Assembly (NCBI GenBank): GCA_964515055.1
Contig: CAZEUG010000008.1
Coordinates: 1-64,000, forward strand
Reading direction: 5' to 3'
Source: QAMX01 sp964515055
GTDB taxonomy: Bacteria > Bacillota > Clostridia > Oscillospirales > QAMX01
DNA length: 64,000 nt
The notes beneath the pieces are model-generated. The model searched no databases. It was not told where the DNA came from and saw only the letters and a list, made by a program, of their open reading frames with translations. A program made the position numbers and the translations under genes. Below, in pieces: positions 1-7,657 of this stretch (positions are counted from its first letter, which is position 1; each line of letters starts with the position of its first letter).

Positions 1-54
1 AACCAGCATCAGAACAGCAAGAGCCAGTGCAAGAATGCGAAGCTTTTTGCTCAT
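1..54 (-). CDS. N-terminus of an exported protein (partial)
   Basis: Only the first 18 codons lie in the window. They read MSKKLRILALALAVLMLV, a positively charged start followed by a hydrophobic stretch, as in a signal peptide or lipoprotein leader. A perfect AGGAGG ribosome binding site sits at 63-68, 8 nt upstream of the ATG, so the start is secure. The rest of the gene lies to the left of the window and its function cannot be told. Confidence 0.75.
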   Translation of the reverse strand, partial: MSKKLRILALALAVLMLV

Positions 55-70
55 GAAATTTGCCTCCTAA

Positions 71-795
71 AAGAATATTGTGGCACCGCGCCTATACAAT
101 CACACGATGTCTGCATATATATTACCAGTCTGAAAACAAAATGTCAAATAGAGAAAATAAAAAATAAAATGACAGCAACAACAAAAAATGAACGAAAAGT
201 CGGTAAAATTGAAAGAGCAAAATTTAAAAAACGCGCTTTTCAAGAGAAAAATCACATTATAAAAAAAATACGCCAAAACCGGGCGATCAACCATGTGACC
301 GTCCGCTTTTGGCAAAGGAGAGAGGTAAAAAACAAATGGAGGCCAGGAAAAGCCGGAACAACCGACTGTTGAAATGCCTCGAAAAACTGAGCGTGGAAAG
401 AACGAAAATTCATCATATTCTTCCGATGAAAGAATATACTCAAACCATTCGGAAGCGCAATCGAACGATCTGAGCATTGCAACGCTCAATCTTTGATATA
501 TTCTAAAACAAAACGGATGGAATGTCAAACGACTAAAACAAATAAAAACAAAACAAAACGAATCGACATACGGAGCAATAACGAGAATAATGAGAAAACA
601 GAAAACATAATAAGACAAAATGTGACGAAACTCAAGAAAATCTGACAACCTGAAAGAATTTATGAAGTAATAAAACGACAAGGCAAATCTAACGATGACT
701 AACGGAAATTTGTGGACTGAAATATATGAACACGAAAATTGGAAATACCTTCCGCTTCGCAGCTCCGGAGAACGCATGCCAATGACCGGAAGAAA
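71..795. other. A-rich gene-free segment
   Basis: About 725 bp with no convincing gene. Composition is unlike the rest of the window: very A-rich and T-poor on the + strand (36 A against 6 T in 541-600). The 225-codon reverse-strand frame here stays open because stop codons need T on the + strand, and its product is an implausible Phe/Ser/Tyr/Cys-rich chain. No ribosome binding site, tRNA or strong hairpin was recognised. It separates two divergent transcription units and could be a long untranslated region or foreign DNA. Confidence 0.5.
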
Positions 796-824
796 TTGAC
801 AGCAAACAGAAAATGTGATATAAT
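796..824 (+). promoter_or_regulatory. Sigma-A promoter, consensus
   Basis: TTGACA at 796-801, 17-bp spacer, TATAAT at 819-824, preceded by an extended -10 TG at 816-817. Every consensus base is matched. It faces the operon starting at 911, leaving a leader of about 80 nt. Confidence 0.9.
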
Positions 825-910
825 AATGTACGAAACCGTGAGAAACATGGGGAAAACCGAAGCAAAAATTCGAACCATGACGGTTCGGGAAAACGAAAGG
901 ACTGTTGTAG

Positions 911-1594
911 ATGGATGCTTTACGGCCTGAATCACTGTTCGACCTGCGATATAGCCCGATTGGCAGCCTGTTGGCAGCGGTGCAGTACCCCTGGGAAATT
1001 CTGCCAACATTGCGCAGCTTCCTCGTGACGTATGCTCAGACGCTGTCGCAGGAGATTTATGAACAGCGCGGAGACGGCATCTGGATTGCCCGAACCGCCA
1101 AAATTGCGCCATCTGCCTCCATCACAGGGCCGGTCGTCATCGGGCCGGATACGGAGGTTCGCCACGGCGCCTATATCCGGGGCAGCGCACTGATCGGTGC
1201 GGGCTGCGTCGTCGGGAATTCCTGTGAGCTGAAAAACTGTGTGCTGTTCGATGCAGCGAAAGCACCGCATTTCAATTACATCGGCGACTCCATTCTGGGA
1301 CACGGCGCACATATGGGCGCCGGAGCAGTGACGTCCAACGTCAAAAGCGACAAGACGAATGTGGTCATTCGCTGGAAGGAGCCGACGCCGGGCGAGCTGG
1401 CGACCGGCCTTCGCAAGCTGGGCGCCATGCTCGGCGACTTCGCCGAGGTCGGCTGCAACAGTGTCCTCTGTCCAGGAAGTGTGGTTGGCAGACATTCCAT
1501 TGTCTATCCGCTCTCCCGCGTGCGGGGTGTCCTGGCGGCAGAACGCATTTGGAAAGAAAACGGAACCATTGCCGTGCGGGAAATGCGCGGCTGA
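911..1594 (+). CDS. Left-handed beta-helix (GlmU C-terminal-like) protein
   Basis: A 227-residue protein. Residues about 63-150 hold hexapeptide-type repeats and the signatures HFNYIGDS and GAGAVTSN, which match the acetyltransferase part of GlmU (HLSYIGDA, GAGTITCN). The nucleotidyltransferase half of GlmU is missing, so this is a stand-alone beta-helix protein, often annotated as a UDP-N-acetylglucosamine pyrophosphorylase-like or sugar-phosphate acyltransferase-like protein. It is the first gene after the consensus promoter and lies 24 nt upstream of glmM, which makes glucosamine-1-phosphate, so a role in amino-sugar or UDP-GlcNAc metabolism is a reasonable inference. The start is set by AAAGGA 8 nt upstream of the ATG. 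The exact substrate is unknown. Confidence 0.75.
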   Translation: MDALRPESLFDLRYSPIGSLLAAVQYPWEILPTLRSFLVTYAQTLSQEIYEQRGDGIWIARTAKIAPSASITGPVVIGPDTEVRHGAYIRGSALIGAGCVVGNSCELKNCVLFDAAKAPHFNYIGDSILGHGAHMGAGAVTSNVKSDKTNVVIRWKEPTPGELATGLRKLGAMLGDFAEVGCNSVLCPGSVVGRHSIVYPLSRVRGVLAAERIWKENGTIAVREMRG

Positions 1595-1618
1595 TTCGAC
1601 TGAAAGGAAGAAAACGAT

Positions 1619-2980
1619 ATGGGCAGATTGTTTGGAACGGACGGGATTCGCGGCGTTGCCGGAAGGGATCTGACGGCAGAGCTGGCCATGAACATCGGGA
1701 AGGCCGCCGCCACCGTTCTGACGGAGGGCTGTCGCCGCAGACCGGTTTTTGTCATCGGGACGGATACGCGCATTTCATCGGATATGCTCTCCGCTTCCGT
1801 GTCGGCCGGACTCTGTTCGGTCGGTGCAGACGTCATCAGCCTCGGCGTTGTTCCGACACCGGCGGTGGCGTATCTGGTTGAAAAGTACAAGGCGGATGCA
1901 GGCGTCATGATCTCTGCATCGCACAACACCTCGGAATATAACGGCATCAAGATCTTCAGCGGGGACGGCTTCAAGTTGCCGGATGCGCTGGAGGAACGCA
2001 TTGAAGACCTGCTGCTGAACCGCACGGAGGAACCGCAGACGGTCAGCGGCGACGGCATCGGCAAAATCACAATGCGCCCGACTGCTGCAAAGGATTATAT
2101 CGATCACCTGAAATCCAGTGTCCCGTATTCGCTGGACGGACTGCGTGTGGCCGTTGACTGCGCCAACGGCTCTGCCAGCGTGACGGCTGAAAAGCTGTTC
2201 ACCTCTCTGGGCGCGGAGGTGCAGCTGCTGTTCCATACGCCGGACGGCGTGAACATCAACTGCGGTTGCGGCTCCACCCATACGGAAGCGCTGGCGGCCT
2301 ATGTGGTGGAGCATCAGCTGGACGCGGGCATTGCCTTTGACGGCGACGCGGATCGCTGCCTGTGCGTCGATGAAACCGGGAAGCTGGTGGACGGTGACAT
2401 GATCATGGCGATTTGCGCCGCGGACATGGCCGAACGCGGGAAGCTCTCCCGGAAGACTGTCGTTGGAACGATCATGAGTAATTTCGGCTTCAGCCGCTTC
2501 TGCGAGGAAAACGGCCTGCGCTTCATCGCGACGAAGGTCGGTGACCGGTTCGTGCTGGAGGAAATGCTGCTGGAGGATTATTCGTTTGGCGGGGAACAGT
2601 CCGGGCATATTATTTTCCGCGACTTCGCAACCACCGGTGATGGCCAGCTGACAGCCGTTCAGCTGCTTTCCATGATGCGGAGAAATGGCAAAAAGCTCTC
2701 GGAAATGGCCGCTGTCATGACCCGTTATCCGCAGGAAATGGTCAATGTCAAGGTTTCGGCGGAGGGTAAGCTGCTGTTCTATACCGATCGTGCCGTGCGG
2801 GAGAGCATCGATGAAGCCAAACGCACCCTTGGCCGCGACGGCCGCATTGTTGTCCGACCGTCTGGAACAGAACCGCTGATTCGCGTCATGGCGGAAGGGC
2901 AGAACGTGGAGGAAATCCGCAAAATTGCAGAAACTGTTGCCGACGTCATCCGGGAACGCCTCGGACAGGCAAATGAATAG
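1619..2980 (+). CDS. glmM: Phosphoglucosamine mutase
   Basis: Converts glucosamine-6-phosphate to glucosamine-1-phosphate in the cytoplasmic pathway to UDP-GlcNAc and peptidoglycan. At 453 residues it has normal family length. It opens with the typical GRLFGTDGIRG. The phosphoserine loop ISASHN places the active serine at S101, the Mg-binding loop DGDADR lies at 241-246, GGEQSGH forms the sugar-binding loop, and RPSGTEP near the C-terminus binds phosphate. SD AAAGGAAG lies 8 nt before the ATG. Second gene of the 911-4774 operon; the following gene starts 15 nt downstream. Confidence 0.97.
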   Translation: MGRLFGTDGIRGVAGRDLTAELAMNIGKAAATVLTEGCRRRPVFVIGTDTRISSDMLSASVSAGLCSVGADVISLGVVPTPAVAYLVEKYKADAGVMISASHNTSEYNGIKIFSGDGFKLPDALEERIEDLLLNRTEEPQTVSGDGIGKITMRPTAAKDYIDHLKSSVPYSLDGLRVAVDCANGSASVTAEKLFTSLGAEVQLLFHTPDGVNINCGCGSTHTEALAAYVVEHQLDAGIAFDGDADRCLCVDETGKLVDGDMIMAICAADMAERGKLSRKTVVGTIMSNFGFSRFCEENGLRFIATKVGDRFVLEEMLLEDYSFGGEQSGHIIFRDFATTGDGQLTAVQLLSMMRRNGKKLSEMAAVMTRYPQEMVNVKVSAEGKLLFYTDRAVRESIDEAKRTLGRDGRIVVRPSGTEPLIRVMAEGQNVEEIRKIAETVADVIRERLGQANE

Positions 2981-2995
2981 AAAGCTGGGACATCC

Positions 2996-3802
2996 ATGGA
3001 ACCATTTTACAATCAACTGCTGGAGCCGGTCTGTGAGGCTGTCCGCGAAGCCGGAGCCATCATTCGCGGCGCAGCGTGCTATCAGGGCGATGGAATGCAG
3101 AAAAGCGGTGATCGAAACTACGTCACGGAGTATGACATCTGCGTGCAGAACCATCTGCATGAAGTGCTGACGCGGATTTGCCCGGAAGCCGCCTTCTGCG
3201 GGGAGGAAAACGGCGAACAGGGTGACGGGGAGCTGACGTGGATTGTTGACCCGATCGACGGCACCTCCAATTTCATCCATGGCACCGGGATGAGTGCCGT
3301 GTCGGTTGCACTGGCCAGACCCGCGGACAATGAGCCGCTGCTCGCCGCGATCTACTGCCCGTATGCGGATGAGATGTTTACCGCGCTGCGCGGCGGCGGT
3401 GCCTTCCTGAACGGCCGTCGCATCCACGTCTCGACACACGACTACGCACACGCGCTGATCGCGTTCGGTACCACGCCGTATGAACGCTCCCGCGCGGAGG
3501 CGACCTTCGCCCTGCTGGCCGCCGTCTACCGGGATTCGCTCGACATTCGCCGGAGCGGAAGCGCCGCACTCGATCTGGCCTATGTCGCGGCCGGTCGGCT
3601 GGACGGATTTTTTGAAATGACGCTTCAACCCTGGGATTTTGCGGCGGGCGCTCTGCTGATCACGGAGGCGGGCGGAACCATTACCCGGTTCTGCGGCGAA
3701 ACGCCGGATTTTCGCCGCCCGTCCAGCATCCTGACAGGCAATCCGACCGTCTATCCCGTGCTGGCCAGGCTGGCTGCGCCCTATGCGGAACAGGTCTGGT
3801 GA
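2996..3802 (+). CDS. Inositol monophosphatase family protein
   Basis: A Mg-dependent, Li-sensitive-type phosphatase fold of 268 residues. Metal-binding motif A is visible as GEEN (69-72) and DPIDGT (85-90), and motif B as QPWDFAAG with D214, followed by TEAGG. Such enzymes hydrolyse inositol-1-phosphate or other small sugar phosphates, or act in RNA metabolism (SuhB); the substrate cannot be read from sequence. It sits 15 nt after glmM in the same operon. The SD before the ATG is weak (AGAAAG), so translational coupling with glmM is possible. Confidence 0.9.
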   Translation: MEPFYNQLLEPVCEAVREAGAIIRGAACYQGDGMQKSGDRNYVTEYDICVQNHLHEVLTRICPEAAFCGEENGEQGDGELTWIVDPIDGTSNFIHGTGMSAVSVALARPADNEPLLAAIYCPYADEMFTALRGGGAFLNGRRIHVSTHDYAHALIAFGTTPYERSRAEATFALLAAVYRDSLDIRRSGSAALDLAYVAAGRLDGFFEMTLQPWDFAAGALLITEAGGTITRFCGETPDFRRPSSILTGNPTVYPVLARLAAPYAEQVW

Positions 3803-3856
3803 CGGCTGCCGCATCGGACACGCTTCCAAATCATACTGAACGGAGGATGCAATCCT

Positions 3857-4774
3857 ATGGGACTTCTTTCTGCACTGGAATCCATTCGGACTCCTTTTCT
3901 GGATCGGGTATTTCTCTGCATCACGCAGCTCGGCGGAGAAATCGCGTTTACAGCGGTCATTCTGATCGCGCTCTGGTGCGTGAATAAGCGCGCCGGGTTC
4001 TGGATGTTCTTTTCCTGGGGCTGCGGTACCGCGCTGAACCAGACGGTGAAGGCGCTCTGCAAAATTCCGCGCCCCTGGGTGCGTGACCCGTCACTGACGC
4101 CGGTGGATGCAGCACTGGACGGGGAATTTGCGGCCCGGGATTATTCCTTCCCGAGCGGCCATACACAATCCGTTCTGGGGCTCTTTGGCTCTCTGTCGGT
4201 CTTTGCCCGCCGCCGCTGGATGACCATCCTCAGCGCCTGTCTTGTTCTGTTGACCGGCCTGTCCCGGCTGTATCTCGGCGTCCATACACCGACCGACATT
4301 GTTGGCGCCATCCTGATCGGTCTGGCCATCGTCTTCCTGATGGCATGGCTCTCTTCACTGGAAGCGGACAAACCCTGGATTTCCTGGGTGGCCGGTGGCG
4401 TTCTGATTGCGCTGTCGCTCATCCTGCTGATCTATACATCGCTGAGCGACCTGACGGATCCGAGCATCGCGGAGGCTGCCAAGCACGGCTGGGAGATGCT
4501 GGGTGCATCAATCGGACTGACTGCGGCCTGGCAGCTCGATCGGAAATGGCTGCATTTCGACACTCGCGCTGTCTGGTACGCACAGATTGCCAAAATGGCA
4601 GTCGGTCTGGTCTTTGCACTGCTGATCTGGCAGGGGCTGAAGCAGCCACTGCTGAACCTCTTCCACGGCAGCCACGTGGCAGACGGTGTTCGCTATCTGC
4701 TGCTGGCGCTGTTCGCCGGATTTGTCTATCCGCTGACCTTCCGCTTCTGGTCCCGCCTGGGCTCAAAAAAATAA
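3857..4774 (+). CDS. PAP2-family membrane phosphatase
   Basis: A polytopic membrane protein of 305 residues with the three phosphatidic-acid-phosphatase type 2 motifs: K65xxxxxxRP (R72-P73), SFPSGH (97-102, H102 donor) and SRLYLGVH...D (136-147, H143 nucleophile). Likely dephosphorylates a lipid phosphate such as undecaprenyl diphosphate or phosphatidate at the outer membrane leaflet. About eight hydrophobic segments follow, more than in the smallest family members. GGAGG lies 9-10 nt before the ATG. Last gene of the operon; a terminator hairpin follows at 4787. Next to glmM, a role in recycling a lipid carrier for wall synthesis is plausible but inferred. Confidence 0.9.
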   Translation: MGLLSALESIRTPFLDRVFLCITQLGGEIAFTAVILIALWCVNKRAGFWMFFSWGCGTALNQTVKALCKIPRPWVRDPSLTPVDAALDGEFAARDYSFPSGHTQSVLGLFGSLSVFARRRWMTILSACLVLLTGLSRLYLGVHTPTDIVGAILIGLAIVFLMAWLSSLEADKPWISWVAGGVLIALSLILLIYTSLSDLTDPSIAEAAKHGWEMLGASIGLTAAWQLDRKWLHFDTRAVWYAQIAKMAVGLVFALLIWQGLKQPLLNLFHGSHVADGVRYLLLALFAGFVYPLTFRFWSRLGSKK

Positions 4775-4786
4775 AGACAGGGAAAC

Positions 4787-4820
4787 AGAGCCGTGTATCC
4801 ACGTGGATACGCGGCTCTTT
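4787..4820 (+). terminator. Terminator after the glmM operon
   Basis: A 14-bp stem (AGAGCCGTGTATCC with GGATACGCGGCTCT, loop ACGT) ending in a short TTT. The weak T-run means readthrough into dpaA is possible. Confidence 0.65.
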
Positions 4821-4826
4821 CCAATG

Positions 4827-4855
4827 CACCCTTTCGGAAAAGCGGTCATATGCTG
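4827..4855 (+). promoter_or_regulatory. Candidate sigma-K promoter for dpaAB
   Basis: CACC at 4827-4830, 16-bp spacer, CATATGCTG at 4847-4855. This fits the Bacillus sigma-K pattern mACm-N16-CATAnnnTA with one mismatch (final G for A). dpaAB (spoVF) is transcribed by sigma-K in Bacillus subtilis. The predicted transcript start falls just before the ribosome binding site, so the leader would be very short. Confidence 0.45.
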
Positions 4856-4877
4856 GAGTGAGGGGGGATCTTCAACT

Positions 4878-5735
4878 GTGAAAGCTGCAATGATCGGCGG
4901 CGATCTGCGGCATCTCTATGCTGCGGATGCGCTGGAACGTCAGAACTGTCCGACCAGTCTGTTTGGACTGGAGCTGTGTGAACAGACGGGCAACCGCCGT
5001 CAGGCGCAAAGCCTTTCGGAGGCGGTGACCGGGGCAGATTTTCTGCTGCTTCCACTCCCGATGGAGGTGGAGGCGCAGCGGCTGAATGCGCCATTCGCCC
5101 GGATGCCCATTGCAATGCCGGAGCTGCTGAAATGCGTCCCGGCAGACCTACCCATCTTTGGCGGCAAAGTGCATGAAGCACAACACCGTCAGCACCCGAA
5201 CCTGTACGACTACGCCGAAGAGGAGACGTTTCAAATTCAAAACGCCGTGATCACGGCGGAGGGTGCCGTTCAGCTCGCAATGGAAACAATGCTCGGCACA
5301 CTGCATGGCTCCCGGTGCCTCGTGATCGGCTATGGTCGCATCGGCAAAGTGTTGGCCGGAATGCTGCACGGTCTGGGGGCACGGGTCTGCGTGTCGGCCA
5401 GACGACCGGAGGATCGGGCGTGGATTCGTGCGGCCGGATATGAGGCGCTGGAAATCGGCGCACTGGACGGGTACCTGGGCGGTATGCAGATGGTCTTCAA
5501 TACGGTTCCGGCGCGGATTTTGACCGATATACGGCTGCGTGAGTTGCCAGCAGAGACGCCGATTCTGGATTTGGCCAGCCTGCCGGGCGGCGTTGATTTC
5601 GAAGCGGCACGCGCACAGAATCGGAAGGTGCTGCACGCACTGGCCTTGCCCGGCAAAACTGCGCCAGCTGCGGCGGGAGAAGCGATTGCGGACACTGTGC
5701 TGCAAATGCTCCGGAAGATCAAAAGCCCCGGATGA
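4878..5735 (+). CDS. dpaA: Dipicolinate synthase subunit A
   Basis: With DpaB makes dipicolinic acid in the mother cell for spore core dehydration. The product is 285 residues, close to B. subtilis SpoVFA (297). It has a Rossmann nucleotide-binding loop GYGRIG at 151-156 and the family C-terminal signature LPGKTAP. I chose the GTG at 4878 because a strong AGGGGGGAT lies just upstream and the protein then begins MKAAMIGGD as in homologues; a longer frame from 4803 would begin inside the terminator hairpin. The stop overlaps the extended frame of dpaB. Confidence 0.92.
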   Translation: MKAAMIGGDLRHLYAADALERQNCPTSLFGLELCEQTGNRRQAQSLSEAVTGADFLLLPLPMEVEAQRLNAPFARMPIAMPELLKCVPADLPIFGGKVHEAQHRQHPNLYDYAEEETFQIQNAVITAEGAVQLAMETMLGTLHGSRCLVIGYGRIGKVLAGMLHGLGARVCVSARRPEDRAWIRAAGYEALEIGALDGYLGGMQMVFNTVPARILTDIRLRELPAETPILDLASLPGGVDFEAARAQNRKVLHALALPGKTAPAAAGEAIADTVLQMLRKIKSPG

Positions 5736-5812
5736 ATCGCGGTGAAGCGGAAAGACCGCAGCCGGCCGCACCGCCGCGCATTTCTTGGCTGCGGGGAAAC
5801 GGTGAAAAATGG

Positions 5813-6412
5813 ATGGATAGCAAGAGCAGCGGACGCCGAATGGGCTTTGCACTGAGCGGTTCGTTCTGTACATTTGCCCGCGTGCTGGATACGCTTGCGG
5901 CGCTGGTGGCAGATGGCTGGGAGATCACGCCGATCATGAGCACACAGAGCGCGACAACGGATACACGGTTCGGCACGGCAGCGTCCTTCCGCACACGGCT
6001 GTCGGCACTCTGCGGACGACCGGTGATTGATACCATTGCGGCTGCAGAGCCGATCGGGCCGAAAAAATGTCTGGATGTGCTCGTTGTGGCACCGGCAACC
6101 GGCAACACGCTGGCGAAAATCGCCGCAGGAATCGCAGATACGCCGCCGACGCTGGCGGTGAAATCACACCTCCGCAACGAACGCCCGGTTGTTCTGGCGG
6201 TCTCTACCAATGACGGTCTGGGCGGCAATGGTGCCAATATCGGCGCACTGATGGCGCGAAAACACATCTACCTGGTTCCCTTCGGACAGGATGACCCGAA
6301 GGGAAAGCCAAACTCGCTCGTCGCGGATTTCAGCCTGATCGGAGCGACGGCCGAGGCGGCGCTCCGCCGGACGCAGCTGCAACCGCTTCTGCTGCGGAGA
6401 ACCGACGAATAA
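5813..6412 (+). CDS. dpaB: Dipicolinate synthase subunit B (flavoprotein)
   Basis: Flavoprotein-fold partner of DpaA in dipicolinate synthesis. From the ATG at 5813 the protein is 199 residues, essentially the length of B. subtilis SpoVFB (200), and starts with GRRMGFALSGSFCTF, which aligns with the family N-terminus. Conserved blocks include APATGNTLAK, VLAVSTNDGLG and PFGQDDPKGKPNS. The frame is open back to an ATG at 5732 overlapping the dpaA stop; that start would add 27 residues not seen in homologues. GGTG at 5801-5804 is a weak SD for the chosen start. A strong terminator follows. Confidence 0.92.
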   Translation: MDSKSSGRRMGFALSGSFCTFARVLDTLAALVADGWEITPIMSTQSATTDTRFGTAASFRTRLSALCGRPVIDTIAAAEPIGPKKCLDVLVVAPATGNTLAKIAAGIADTPPTLAVKSHLRNERPVVLAVSTNDGLGGNGANIGALMARKHIYLVPFGQDDPKGKPNSLVADFSLIGATAEAALRRTQLQPLLLRRTDE

Positions 6413-6416
6413 ACTG

Positions 6417-6454
6417 CGGCGGAACGGGTTCGTAGCCCGCTCCGCCGTTTTTTT
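6417..6454 (+). terminator. Terminator after dpaB
   Basis: CGGCGGA...TCCGCCG stem (6417-6447) with an inner GGGTT/AGCCC-type pairing, followed by seven T. A standard intrinsic terminator. Confidence 0.9.
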
Positions 6455-6476
6455 CTGCGCTGTTTACAGAAAATGC

Positions 6477-6505
6477 TTTACTTATTGAATGAAATCAGCT
6501 ATAAT
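6477..6505 (+). promoter_or_regulatory. Sigma-A promoter
   Basis: TTTACT at 6477-6482, 17-bp spacer, TATAAT at 6500-6505. Faces the kinase-like gene at 6580. The leader contains a small hairpin CGGGAG/CTCCCG at 6535-6550. Confidence 0.75.
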
Positions 6506-6579
6506 GACAGCATGATAAATGTGGAATCTTCAATCGGGAGTTCTCTCCCGAAAACCGATCAATTTTCAGGAGAACTGCT

Positions 6580-7530
6580 ATGAACAGAGAACCAATGGAA
6601 ACCATGGAAAACAGACGCCCGCTGGAAACGGTGGAGCTGCCGGAGTGGGGCAGACTGATTGCACAAACGCCGGAAGCAGCGGTGCAGCAGGCGGAAACCG
6701 CCTATGGAGATGCAGTGGCCGCCGTTGCACGGACGTGCCTTGAGCGGAGCGCATCTGTGATTTTGCTGTGCGGGCCATCGGCAGGCGGTAAGACGACGAC
6801 GGCGCAGCGGATTCGGGCGGAGCTGCAGCGACTGGGCGCAGAGGCGGTGCGCGTTTCTCTGGACGATTTTTACAGGCCGCACGACCAGATGCCGCGCTGG
6901 GAGGACGGAACAACCGACTATGAGAGCGTGGAATGTCTGGACATCCCGTGCTATGAATCGTGTATGCAGAGCCTGCTGCAAACCGGCACCGCACAGCTGC
7001 CGGTCTATCACTTTCAGGACGAAGCATCCCGGATGACACGGGCGCTCTGCTGCACAGCCGACAGCATCCTGATTGTAGAAGGGCTGCACGCGCTGAATCC
7101 GTCCCTGTCTGCCGTATTCGAAGGCCGCACCATTCTGCGCGTCTACCTCAGCACGCATACGAATTTCTGCCGACAGGGGACAGTGTGCCTCCCGGCCAAA
7201 TCCCTGCGCCTCTGTCGGCGGATGCTGCGCGACATCCGTCACCGCCATACGGAAGCGGATGAAACGCTGTCGCTCTGGAAATACGTCCGGATGGGCGAGG
7301 AACGATACATCCATCCCTTCCGCCACACGGCAGACTGCTACATCAATACGGCGCACGCCTATGAGCCGTTTCTGTATGCAGAGGCGATGACGGAGAGCCT
7401 GCAGCACGATACTCTGTCGGCCGAAAACCGCGCCATGGCCGATCAGCTGCTGGCGGGCTGTGCCGACCTGCCACGGCTGGGGAGCGAATGGATTCCGAAA
7501 ACATCCCTGATTCAGGAGTTTATCGGCTGA
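6580..7530 (+). CDS. Uridine kinase/phosphoribulokinase-like P-loop NTPase
   Basis: 316 residues. A Walker A motif GPSAGGKT at 65-72, then VSLDDFYRPHD and IPCYESC...PVYHFQ, which match the nucleoside-binding region of uridine kinases; ILIVEGLHAL is the Walker B-like strand. Probably phosphorylates a nucleoside or related small molecule with ATP in the cytoplasm. It is longer than true Udk (about 210) and has an N-terminal extension of about 55 residues and a C-terminal helical tail, as in the clostridial 'uridine kinase-like' group, so the substrate is uncertain. SD AGGAGA lies 7 nt before the ATG. Monocistronic: own promoter upstream, new promoter at 7558. Confidence 0.8.
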   Translation: MNREPMETMENRRPLETVELPEWGRLIAQTPEAAVQQAETAYGDAVAAVARTCLERSASVILLCGPSAGGKTTTAQRIRAELQRLGAEAVRVSLDDFYRPHDQMPRWEDGTTDYESVECLDIPCYESCMQSLLQTGTAQLPVYHFQDEASRMTRALCCTADSILIVEGLHALNPSLSAVFEGRTILRVYLSTHTNFCRQGTVCLPAKSLRLCRRMLRDIRHRHTEADETLSLWKYVRMGEERYIHPFRHTADCYINTAHAYEPFLYAEAMTESLQHDTLSAENRAMADQLLAGCADLPRLGSEWIPKTSLIQEFIG

Positions 7531-7557
7531 ACCAGTTGTTTTTCGGTATGCGGGGAG

Positions 7558-7586
7558 TTGCTTTTACAGGGGATTTGTGATATAAT
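7558..7586 (+). promoter_or_regulatory. Sigma-A promoter of the gltX operon
   Basis: TTGCTT at 7558-7563, 17-bp spacer, extended -10 TGA then TATAAT at 7581-7586. The leader has a TTTCCGC/GCGGAAA hairpin at 7606-7631. Confidence 0.85.
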
Positions 7587-7657
7587 CAAAAGGCTATCAA
7601 AATCATTTCCGCTTCCGCCGCCTGGCGGAAAGCTTCAGAGGATAAAGGGGATCACAT

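Noticed and set aside
100..777. 225-codon reverse-strand frame
   Set aside because: Open only because the + strand is T-poor; the product is an implausible Phe/Ser/Cys-rich chain and no ribosome binding site is visible.
1775..3829. 684-codon reverse-strand frame across glmM and the IMPase gene
   Set aside because: Shadow of high-GC coding sequence; both sense genes have full family motifs.
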